From Thermothielavioides terrestris NRRL 8126 (Eukaryota > Ascomycota > Sordariomycetes > Sordariales > Chaetomiaceae), in the NCBI RefSeq assembly GCF_000226115.1, contig NC_016458.1:8661501-8725500 (forward strand): a stretch of DNA of 64,000 bases. The letters run 5' to 3'. The position numbers and the translations under genes are program-made. Under the pieces are notes generated by a model. That model was not told the origin of the DNA. It saw nothing but the letters and a program-made list of their open reading frames with translations, and searched no databases. Numbering within the stretch: the stretch's first letter is position 1; every line of letters starts with the position of its first letter. Shown piece by piece: positions 52,747 to 62,656 of the stretch.

Positions 52747-53872
52747 ATGGCAAATGATCGCAATGCCCAAAATGTCATCCGCAGGTAAGCATTCGAGTTT
52801 GCTGAGGACCGCGCTGCCCGATCACAGGCCGTCCGAGGCCCTCCTTCGGCAGTCAACGTGCCCGACGCCCAAGCTCTCGTCGTGATGGGCCAACCCCGCT
52901 TGTTGACGCGCTCTGTCTGTCCTAGGAAACTCGTCATCATCGGTGACGGTGCTTGTGGCAAGACGAGCTTGCTGAGCGTGTTTACGCTTGGTTTCTTCCC
53001 CACAGTGAGTGCCCTGAAGCTGGAAGGCTTGTCCCGTTCATGCGTCCTCCGCTAACATGCGATGGCACAGCATTATGTGAGTAAACATAATCCTCGCGCG
53101 GAAGCTTTCGAGCTCGCCGTTACCCCCTTCCTGTGGTTCCCGTCGCTCCATCGGTTCAACGCCCCGGCCTGACAAGCTCGTCGCCCGCAGATACCGACCG
53201 TGTTTGAGAACTACGTTACCGACTGCAGAGTGGACGGCAAATCGGTTCAGCTGGCGCTATGGGACACGGCCGGCCAGGAGGATTATGAGCGGTTACGGCC
53301 GCTAGCGTATGCCAAAGCACACGTCATCCTAATAGGCTTCTCGGTCGACACGCCAGACTCCCTGGACAATGTCAAGCACAAGGTAGGCGCAATGTCACAA
53401 CTTCGGCCGTCCTCGTCCCCTGCACCCCGCCACACGGCTTCCTCGTCGTTGCTGCAGGCCGCCTCTCTGTGCTCTGCCTAACCGTCCTGTGCAACGGTTG
53501 TAAGACGCACACAATCTCCTTCCTCTTCGAGCCGGCGGGTGCACCGAGTTCGGGAGCGCTGGCTGACCCGGTCGATCACAGTGGGTTGTGGAGGCACAAG
53601 AACGGTGTCCCGGTGTGCCAATCATCCTCGTCGGCCTGAAAAAGGACCTGCGTGACGATCCGGTCGCGATAGAAGAGATGCGCAAGAGGTCCCAGCGCTT
53701 CGTTTCCCCGGCAGACGGCGAGCACGCGGCCAGAGAAATCGGCGCCCGCAAGTACCTCGAATGTTCCAGCTTGAGCGGCGAGGGTGTCGACGACGTGTTC
53801 GAAGCAGCCACGCGAGCCTCGCTACTCATGTTTGAAAAAGGCGAGGGAGGCGGGTGCTGCGTGATATTATGA
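52747..53872 (+). CDS. RHO2: Rho-type small GTPase RHO2
   Basis: Membrane-anchored Rho GTPase acting in cell-wall and polarity signalling. Five exons: 52747..52784, 52926..53004, 53071..53076, 53191..53382 and 53582..53872, joining in frame to 201 residues. Exon 3 is only 6 bases (CATTAT, His40-Tyr41), between a CACAG acceptor and a GTGAGT donor; without it the switch I region [11 protein letters not shown] would be missing two residues. The P-loop GDGACGKTS is at 19-27, switch II is [11 protein letters not shown], and the base-specific motifs ([16 protein letters not shown]) are present. The C-terminus GGGCCVIL is a geranylgeranylation CAAX box with an extra Cys. [18 protein letters not shown] and TDCRVDG favour Rho2 over Rho1, Rho3 or Cdc42. 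Confidence 0.92.
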
Positions 53873-54670
53873 GCAGCTTGATGCATGAGGGATGTATAAG
53901 CCCTAACCCACCAACCCTGTCCTGGTCCTAGATGAGCCCGCGCCGTTCAATGAAACGGGAGACCCGAGCCGAGTCCCTGACCAGAACCAACGCCGGCTGA
54001 GCTCGCCAAGGGCGGCACGCTGCTCCGGATCTGTCAGCGCCTTGGTTGTCCTCGGATGCCTCAACAGTAGCCCACAATCACGACAGACAGTACCGGATGG
54101 ACTTCACGGCCAACAGGAAAGGCCGATTGTTTATTTTTCTTTTCCCCCCAGCTATCACATGCGGAGCGAGCCGAGCGAGTCATGATCCACGATGTATTAA
54201 TATGCTAAGCTGTATAGATCTGAGGTGGTTTTCTTTCAGCGGGTAACTGGACGCGGTGGTTATAAGAGCTGGGCTGCAAGGATTTCACGCTACGGCCGAA
54301 AAGGGGGGTCCTTTCATTTCTCGGAAGCATCACGAGAGAGTTGTAGCATGAGTGGAAGTCAGACTGTCAAATGCAGGGCATCTTCTCAATCAGGCTGGGA
54401 TGGTTGTGGATAGTCAAAATTAGCGGTTGTTTAATGGCAATTTGAGTTTCACACTGGGGCTCACGACATGGGCCTTCCAACTGCTTTCATCAGATAGGTA
54501 TGATACAAGTTGTTTTACATTTGCAGGAGTCCACAGCCAGCAGATCAAGTCAGGAGGCATGCACATGGACACCCGACAGGGAAGCGTCGTCTACGCTGGC
54601 CTGTGCCTCCAATTTCGGTCTCTCTTAACCCTCCCATGCGAGTCCTGCCCCCCTCCAGCCAACCTCCAGC
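53873..54670. other. Convergent 3' region
   Basis: 3' flanks of RHO2 and the mL40 gene. No gene seen. Confidence 0.55.
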
Positions 54671-55300
54671 TCACCGCTTCCAGTCATGGTTCCACGCCAC
54701 CCTGGCCGGCGTCTCGGTCTGCGCCCGCGCGTACTCGATCGGCACCGCGTGCAGGCCGTACACCCCAACCTTCTGCATCGCCACGCGGAAGAGATAGCCC
54801 TCGGGCCTCGTGCCGGGGCCGGACGTCAGCCGCAGCTCCTCGCACGCGTCGCGCATGCTCTGGTACTGCCGCATCAGGTTGCTCTCGCGCTCGTGGCGCT
54901 GGCGGCGCCGGAAGAGCATCCACGCCCGGTGGATCGTCCAGTGCCGCAGGTACCGGTTGCGGCCCATGCGCAGCGGCGGCGGGATGCGCCGCGGCGAGAG
55001 CACGGCGAAGTGCTTGAGCATGTTGATTATCCTCGGGTCGGTCGGCTCGTCATCCTTGCCCTTGGCCTTCTTCCTTTGGGCCTGGTTGGCGGGGGGTTTG
55101 CGGGCAGTCTTGGCCGGGGTCTTGGAGCTGCTGTCTTTCTTCTTCGAGCCTGCGAGCGAGAGGCTTGTTGAGAAGGGCCGGACAGAGGGCGCGAGGCATT
55201 GTGTCGCGGTCGCGGAGGAGAATGGGGTGGCAGTGAGGGTCGTTGGCCGGTTCAAAAGCCGCGAGGCGAGGCCTTGGAGCGAAACAAGCGGGAACGACAT
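54671..55300 (-). CDS. MRPL28: Mitochondrial large-subunit ribosomal protein mL40 (MRPL28 family)
   Basis: Component of the mitochondrial 54S/large ribosomal subunit. One exon, 209 residues from ATG 55300 (the frame extends upstream without family sequence). The N-terminus is a basic presequence (MSFPLVSLQGLASRLLNRPT). A Lys-rich linker precedes the conserved core: RIINMLKHFAVLSPRRIPPP, then LRHWTIHRAWMLFRRRQRHE, then EELRLTSGPGTRPEGYLFRV, then VPIEYARAQTETPARVAWNH. Ends DWKR. Length and motifs fit the MRP-L28 family. Confidence 0.9.
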   Translation of the reverse strand: MSFPLVSLQGLASRLLNRPTTLTATPFSSATATQCLAPSVRPFSTSLSLAGSKKKDSSSKTPAKTARKPPANQAQRKKAKGKDDEPTDPRIINMLKHFAVLSPRRIPPPLRMGRNRYLRHWTIHRAWMLFRRRQRHERESNLMRQYQSMRDACEELRLTSGPGTRPEGYLFRVAMQKVGVYGLHAVPIEYARAQTETPARVAWNHDWKR

Positions 55301-56352
55301 GGCTGCGATTGCTTGCTGCAAGCGTCTCGCTGGTCTACCGGAAACTGACTTCGGCCTGTCCGGTTGAGGCTGCGTCGTTTGTCGACGGATCGTTCGCGGC
55401 GGCTCGCCCTGGGCCACCGGCACGACAGGCCCAGTATTTCCCAGCCGAATCGAATTCGCCGTCAATTGCGCTGGCCTGGCAGCGAATCAGAAGGTGAGTA
55501 GTGGCGGGATGGGATCGGAGAGTCGATTCGAATTCGTCGCCGTGTTCCTTACTGGAACCCGGTGCACGCGTGCTCGTCGTTTACTCGGAGGAAAATTGGA
55601 AAAAGTTAAGGCAAGCGGGTCCGCAGCGTGCCGATAATCTCCGGAGCCGCAATTGGACGCCCCGGACCAAGCTGCAGGGACCCCGGCCTGCCGTCAGGTG
55701 GGCCATCTCATCCAAGTTCCCAAAGGACCTTTGTCTCCGACAGAAGCTGCCAAGAGCACCTGGGCTACCACCAAGATCACTTGGATGCCTTTTTTCTTCT
55801 TTTCCATCTGGCAGTTAACTACTGAGAGCTCTGTCTGCAGAAGTTTGTCAGCCACTAACGTTAGTCTTTGGTGATGATCCGAATCCCGCGCACACGGTGA
55901 GGATCCTGAGCGTCCAGGAACAGTATCTCAGCCAAAACCTTCCTCCAGAAATGGCAGCAGGATGCTGGAGTTTGTCATGACTGATCAGGGACGCAGCTCT
56001 CGACTGCTCATACGCAAGGCTCATCCTAGGTATCCAGGCTGGAATGCTCTCATTCGTCGCATACTGTGTGCCTTAAGGAGGTACCTGAAATTTGGAACAA
56101 GACACAAGCAGTGTCCGGAATCACCCAGCGGTTTTCCAGCTGTGAAATTACACAGCGTCATTACGTTGCGTTGCCGGCGAGGCCCCATGCAATGAATGAC
56201 CCCTGCTAGAAAATTTCAAAACCTCTCAGAACCCCGCCCCCACCTTACCTTCTGCTCTTCGCTGCTCGATGACTCGAGACCGAGCCCAGTGAGCATTGGC
56301 TCTCTGCCAGTCCATCCGACCTGCCAAACGCCATTCTCGTTAGACCATCGCC
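55301..56352. other. Divergent promoter of mL40 and ADE6
   Basis: About 1.05 kb between divergent genes. Contains ATGACTC at 56269-56275, about 80 bases upstream of the ADE6 start. No gene seen. Confidence 0.5.
56269..56275 (+). promoter_or_regulatory. Possible Gcn4/CPC-1 or Bas1-type site upstream of ADE6
   Basis: ATGACTC matches the TGACTC core bound by Gcn4/CPC-1 and Bas1, which activate purine and amino-acid genes in fungi. It lies 78 bases before the ATG, perhaps in the 5' leader. Function is inferred. Confidence 0.3.
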
Positions 56353-59300
56353 ATGGCGTATCTCACTCTCGCAGGGGATTCCTGCTTCACGGCCTCCGAG
56401 GCCCAGAAGCTCAAGGACCAGATCAACAAGGTGGCGCCTATCAAGGTCTCGAGCTTGCGCGGGTCGTGGATCTACTACGCCCACATCGAAGGCGACGCGA
56501 GCGATGCCAAGTCGAAGCTCGCCCAATTGCTCCCTCTTTCAGCCGGCTCTGGATTGTCGGCGCCCCATCTGACGCACATCGGGTACAGCCGCAACTGGTT
56601 TGTGACTCCGCGGTACAACTCGCCATGGAGCTCCCAGGCCACCACCATCGCCCAAGTCTGCGGGTTCGAGCAGCAGATCCGCCGGATCGAGCGCGGACGC
56701 ATCATTACTATAGAGTTCGAGCAGCCCTACAATGACAAGACCATCCCTTTTCGTGACATACTCCACGATCGCATGACCGAGACCCTTTCGACCAATGTGC
56801 CCGACCTCGATGCCATGTTCGCCGAAGGGCAACCCCTCCCTCTCGAGGTGGTCGACATCTTCGCCGACGGCCGCGACCCGGCACAAATGCTCAACGAATA
56901 CAACAAGGCGCGCGGTCTGGCTCTGGACCAGTCCGAAGTGGAATACCTGGTGGAGCGGTTCACCCAGTTGGGGCGCCCCCCGCACGATATCGAACTCTTC
57001 ATGTTTGCGCAAGTCAATTCGGAGCACTGCCGCCACAAGCAGTTCAATGCAAATTGGACCATTGACGGGATGGCTAAGGGGAGGACGCTGTTCGAGATGA
57101 TCAGAAACACCCACAAGCAGACCCCAGACTTCACCGTGTCCGCCTACAGCGACAACGCGGCCGTGATGGAAGGCCAGCACGCCAACTTTTGGGCCCCTGA
57201 TTACTCGACTGGGTCTTGGAAGTTGCACAAGGAGCTGCTGCATGTCCTAGCTAAGGTCGAAACCCACAATCATCCGACGGCGATTGCCCCCTTTCCCGGT
57301 GCCGCTACGGGATCTGGAGGAGAGATCCGCGATGAGGGAGCTGTTGGACGGGGCTCAATGCCTAAAGCTGGACTTTGCGGTTTCTGGGTGTCAGACCTGC
57401 TGATTCCTGACCACCGTGCCCCCTGGGAAATCGATGTCGGCCGTCCGGCTCACTTCGCCAGCAGCCTCGACATCATGCTTGAGGCGCCCATCGGCAGTGC
57501 TCGGTTCAACAACGAATTCGGTCGCCCTTGTCTCACGGGAGTTTTCCGGACGCTTCTCACAGCTGATGATACTGGGGTCGAAGGGGAGTTCCGCGGCTAT
57601 CACAAGCCGATCATGATTGCTGGTGGCGTCGGCACCGTTCGGGACAAGCATGCACTCAAGCGCCCCGAGGATGTCTTGGAAGGCGCCCACGTCATCGTCC
57701 TTGGCGGCCCTGCCATGTTGATTGGTCTAGGTGGCGGCGCAGCTTCAAGCAACGCCTCTGGGGAGGGCAACGCAGATCTTGATTTCGACAGTGTCCAGCG
57801 CGGCAACCCCGAGATGGAGAGGCGTGCGCAAATGGTCATCAATACGTGCGTGGCTTTGGGCGAGCACAATCCCATCGCCATGATCCACGATGTTGGCGCG
57901 GGTGGTCTGTCCAACGCGCTGCCAGAGCTTGTCAGGGACGCTGGTTTCGGGGGCAGATTTGAGCTTCGCCAGGTCGAGAGCGTTGACCGCAGCATGAGCC
58001 CGCTGCAAATCTGGTGCAACGAGGCTCAGGAACGCTATGTTTTGCTTGTGAACAGCGAGGGGATGGAGCGGTTCACCAGCATCTGCCGTACGTCTAGTCC
58101 CGCCCTTGCGTGACCGCCGGAGAACTAACATTGCAAAGGCCGCGAGCGCTGCGGTTTCTCGGATGTCGGCACCGTCCTCTCCCGGGAGGTTGACGGCGTC
58201 TCGAGGCTGATTCTCACCGACAGGGAATCAATCGAGTACCCGCGTCCCATCGACGTCCCCATGGATGTCCTTTTCCCCAAGGGGCGCAAGTTGGAGCGCA
58301 TCGTCAGCTCCAAGCAGCCTGCTTGGCCCGTTTTCGATCCTGTCGCTAGCCTGAAGTCGGCTGTCGATGCTTCCCTCAGTGATGCGGATCTCTTCAAGCG
58401 AGCTGTGCAGCGCGTCTTTTGGATGCCATCGGTTGGCTCCAAGTCCTTCCTCATCACCATTGGTGACCGCACCGTCGGAGGCCTGACGACTCGGGATCAG
58501 ATGGTCGGGCCGTGGCAGACACCAGTTGCCGACGTTGCGGTGACGGCGACGTCTTTCAGCCTCACTGGCTCGAAGACTGGCGAGGCGATGGCCATGGGTG
58601 AGAAGCCAACCCTCGCGCTCATCTCTCCTGCCGCCTCCGCCAGGATGGCGGTTGCAGAGAGTCTGCTCAATCTCGGAGCGGCAGACATCAAGGGCGGCGC
58701 GCACCGCGGAGATCTAAGGCGTGTCAAGCTTTCCGCGAACTGGATGGCAGCTGTGAATCATCCTGGTGAAGGGGCTGCGCTTTACGAGGCGGTCGAGGCC
58801 ATCGGAGTGGACCTTTGTCCGAAGCTCGGCGTCAGCATTCCGGTGGGCAAGGACTCCACATCCATGAAGTCATCGTGGAAAGACGGAGAGACGAAGAAGA
58901 GTGTCACGGCGCCTGTGTCGGTAGTCATATCGGCATTCACTCTGGTGGAGGATGTTCGACGCACGTGGACACCCCAGCTTCGCCGGGTGGAGGATGTAGG
59001 GGAGTCTGTCCTGCTCTACGTCGACCTGGCGCAGGGCCGCAAGGCACTGGGCGGCTCTGCTTTGGCGCAGTCTCTCGGCGCCATCGGCCACGAGGCGCCA
59101 GATGTGCGCGACGTCGATCTCCTGAAGGACTACTTCGACGCGCTCGCGCAGCTGCACGAGAGCGGAGTTGTCCTTGCGTACCACGACAAGTCAGATGGCG
59201 GCCTCATCACCACGATCGCCGAGATGATGTTTGCCGGTCGCTGCGGTGTTGACCTGATGATGGACGGCATCGCGGCCTCGGGTAGCTTGGCGGATATGGT

Positions 59301-60480
59301 GGACGCCCTATTCAACGAGGAGTTGGGTGCCGTCTTCCAGGTCCGGGCCTCGGACGTGGTCAACTTCAAGAGATGCTTTGCTACTTGCGGCCCTCCGGCT
59401 GGCCTGATCAGGAAATTTGGTGTCGTTCAGCCGACATCCAAGCAAACGTTGACCATCCGCTACGGCGAAGGGGCGCCGTTTGTCAGCCTGAACAGAGCCG
59501 AGATGCAGCAGTGGTGGAGCAAGACCTCGTACGAGATGCAGAAGCTGCGAGACACGCCGTCGTGCGCGGAAGCCGAGTACGCAAGCATCCTGGATTCCGA
59601 AGATCCCGGCCTGTCCTACAACCTCACCTTCTCGCCGGCCGAGAACATCACCCCGCTCACGGCGTCCATCACCAGCTTCTTTGGCAAGATGCCTCGCGTA
59701 GCCATTCTCCGCGAACAGGGCGTCAACGGCCACGCCGAGATGGCATTTGCCTTCCGCGCCGCCGGCTTCGACGCCATCGACATCCACATGACGGACATCA
59801 TCGCCGGCCGCTCGCTGGCCGACTTTGTCGGTCTCGCCGCCTGCGGCGGCTTCTCGTACGGCGACGTGCTGGGCGCCGGCCAGGGCTGGGCGAAGTCCAT
59901 CCTGCTGCACGACAAGGCGCGGCGCGAGCTGGCCGACTTCTTCAACCGCAAGGACACGTTCGCCCTGGGCGTCTGCAACGGCTGCCAGATGCTGACCCGC
60001 CTGAAGGAGCTCATACCGGGAGCCGAGCACTTCCCCACGTTCGTGGCCAACGCCTCGTCGCAGTTCGAGGCGCGCTTCAGCATGGTCAAGATCGAAGACA
60101 ACCCGGCGCGGCCGTCGGTCTTCTTCAACGGCATGCACGGCTCGAGCCTGCCCATCGTCGTCTCGCACGGCGAGGGCAGGGCCGAGTTCGCGTCAGACGG
60201 TGCGCTCCGCGCGCTGACGGAGGCGGGCGGCATCCCGCTGCGGTACGTGGATAACCGGCTCAACGTGACGGAGCAGTACCCATACAACCCCAACGGCAGC
60301 CCCGCGGGTGTTGCGGGCGTTTCGAGCAGGGACGGCCGGGTGCTCGCCATGATGCCGCACCCGGAGCGGACCATCATGGCGGATGTGGCGAGCTACGTCC
60401 CGCCTGAGGAGGTTGGAGAGTGGGGTGAGTTTGGGCCGTGGCTGAGGTTATTCAGGAGTGCGCGGAGGTGGGTGGGTTAG
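56353..60480 (+). CDS. ADE6: Phosphoribosylformylglycinamidine synthase
   Basis: Fourth step of de novo purine synthesis: FGAR + glutamine + ATP to FGAM, in the cytosol. Exons 56353..58087 and 58139..60480 join in frame to 1358 residues, the length of eukaryotic single-chain PurL. The 51-base intron (GTACGT...GCAAAG, CTAAC branch) joins TSICR to RERCGFSD. The N-terminal and linker regions are followed by the PurL catalytic halves (KVETHNHPTAIAPFPGAATG, then HDVGAGGLSNALPELV; and later PVGKDSTSMK, DKSDGGLITTIAEMMFAGRC). The C-terminal glutaminase domain has VCNGCQML, with the nucleophile Cys near residue 1190, and HPER near 1318 for the His/Glu pair. No missing catalytic residue was noticed. 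Confidence 0.96.
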
Positions 60481-60727
60481 ATTTTGGCTGGTTATTGTTG
60501 CTTGCTGGCGTTGTGAAAAGGGGTAGCCAAGGGCGGTTTACACGTGCGAAGAATTATTTCACTTGGCAGGAGGCAGGTACGAAAATCATGTAAAAAATGA
60601 TGGGTTTGGATCAGACCGTACCTTATGTATCAACGGCAAAATTCAGCATACCTTGACGGTCATGGTAGCATCCTAGAGCATGCCAGCATATCCACACTCA
60701 CCCCCAGGGGCACTCAATCACGCCTTA
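60481..60727. other. Convergent 3' region
   Basis: 3' flanks of ADE6 and SGT2. No gene seen. Confidence 0.6.
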
Positions 60728-61954
60728 TCACCTCCCTGCGCCAGCACCGCCCCGTCCAGCGCCACCCATCAAGTTGCGAGCCCTGTAAAACCGCATTTAG
60801 CACTCGACGCAGCTGATGGTGATCCCGGGGAAGAATGCCGAACTTACATTTCAGCAACACTCGGATCCGACATGAGCGAGGCGATATCAGGCATGCCGCC
60901 GCCCCTCCCAAACGAGTCGGCCAACTCGCGCAGACGCGGGTTGTTCATCAGATTGGACATCAGCTCCGGGTTGTTCATCAGGTTCTGGGCCATGGACGCG
61001 AACATGGGGTTGTTCATGATGGACGCGAAGTCGGGCATGCCGCCGCCGCCCCCGCGTCCGCCGCCAAACATGTTCGCCAGATCGGCGAGACCGCCGCCGC
61101 CGCCTCCAGAACCGCCAGAACCGCTACCCGCAGCACCCGCATTCCGCGTCGACGAGGCATTCCTCTCGGCCTCCTCCGCAGCGATCTCCTCCACGCGGCG
61201 CTTGGCCGTCTCGTAGCCCTTCTTCATGGCCTCGCTCCCGCCGTTGCCCTCGTACTCGATGCCCTTCTGGTACGCCTCCATGGAGCCCTTGGCGTCGCCG
61301 AGCGCGAAGCGCGCCAGGCCCAGGCGGCTCCACCCCTTGGTGTACTTGGGGTCGGCGGCGACGGCGGCCTCGGCGTCCGCCTTGGCCGACTCGTGGTCGC
61401 GCGCCGCGCTGTAGGCGGCCGCCCGGTTGGACAGGAAGATGGCGTTGCCCGGGTGCAGCGCCAGCGCCTGCGTGTAGAAGTCGATGGCGGCGGCGTAGTC
61501 CTTCTGCGCCATGGCGGCGTTGCCCTTGGATTTGAGCGCCTCGGCTTGCTTCTTTTGCTCTTCGGTCGGGGCCTGCTGGCCTGCTGTTGACGGGCCCGGC
61601 GGGGTGGTTGACGACGTGGACCCGCCGGCGGCGGCGGGGGGCTTGGACGGCGCGGCGTTCTTGAGCTTCTCGTACACGGAGTAGATCTGGAGGAGGTTCT
61701 GCGACCCGACGGCCTGGGAGACGGCCTCCTTGTCCGAGGGGTCCACGCCGAAGGCCTCGCTGATGCAGTTGACGGCGATGTCAATCGAGTCCTTCTCTTC
61801 CGCCTGCAGGGTGCCGTCGGTCAACGACGTCGTAAGAAAGTCGCAGATGGCCAGCGCCAGGCGCTGCTTGGTCGTTGTGGCCTGCTCGGCAGTGGTTAGT
61901 CCGCGGTCATCTTGACAAGTGCCTTGTCTTCCAGGCATGGGGAGTAAATACCAT
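60728..61954 (-). CDS. SGT2: Small glutamine-rich TPR co-chaperone SGT2
   Basis: Co-chaperone that links Hsp70/Hsp90 to the GET pathway for tail-anchored proteins. Exons 61954..61952, 61881..60848 and 60782..60728 give 363 residues. The first coding exon would be only the ATG, ending at a GTATTT donor; the intron has a clear CTAAC branch and GAGCAG acceptor, so the protein starts MATTTKQRLALAICDF. The last intron (GTAAGT...TTACAG) adds ARNLMGGAGRGGAGAGR. The N-terminal dimerisation region, three TPRs (ALKSKGNAAMAQKDYAAAID, FLSNRAAAYSAARDHESAKA, KGWSRLGLARFALGDAKGSM) and a Gly/Asn/Met-rich C-terminus (MPDFASIMNNPMFASMAQNL) are typical. If exon 1 is longer, the N-terminus would change by a few residues. 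Confidence 0.87.
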
Positions 61955-62656
61955 GGCGGGAAAGCTCTTGGCGCCGGGGATTCCGCTCTTTCGGATGCTG
62001 GAATGGGCGGAAAGGAGCAGATTGAAGGCTGCGGATGATGCTGGACACGAGCGATCTTGCTTGGCTGTTCGGAAAGGTGCAGCTAGGTTCCACGCCAATC
62101 GATGGAGGGGCTGTCGTCGTTGAAAGTGGGGGAACCACACCCGTAACCACCTGTGCATTGCTTTCGTTACGTTACATTGTCGCTGTCCGTAAATTACACT
62201 ACGGATGGACTGGAAAGCGAGCGCTTGCCATCTTCGTATTGTTACACTGTTTCTTTGGTTCACACAGTTCGTTAACTGCTCCATGCCTTGCCAGTTACGG
62301 TTGACTAGGCCCCACCCAAGGTTGGAGCGCTTCTGGTCATGTTCAGCTCTTAGTGGGCAGGCGTTGAGGTCAGCAGGCCCGTAAAGGCTTCACTTTGGGC
62401 AGCTTGCTTCGCCCTCAGCCTTGCAAACAAACAAACTGACAGTATTCCAAACCCGCAGTCGCTGGGACGACCGGCCGGAGTCGACATAGGTAAAGCTATT
62501 TGCACAAATTCTCTCGCCCTGGGCAGCTAACAAAATCGAAAGATAAACAAGTTTGCCACAGCAGGCACTGCGATCGACGAGCTTCGTGCAAGTGCGTTCG
62601 CGACTATCAGGCGCACTGCGCCCAGCACATCCATCGTCGCCGAGACCCAACGGACG
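61955..62656. other. Divergent promoter
   Basis: About 700 bases between SGT2 and the RING-CH gene. No gene seen. Confidence 0.55.
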
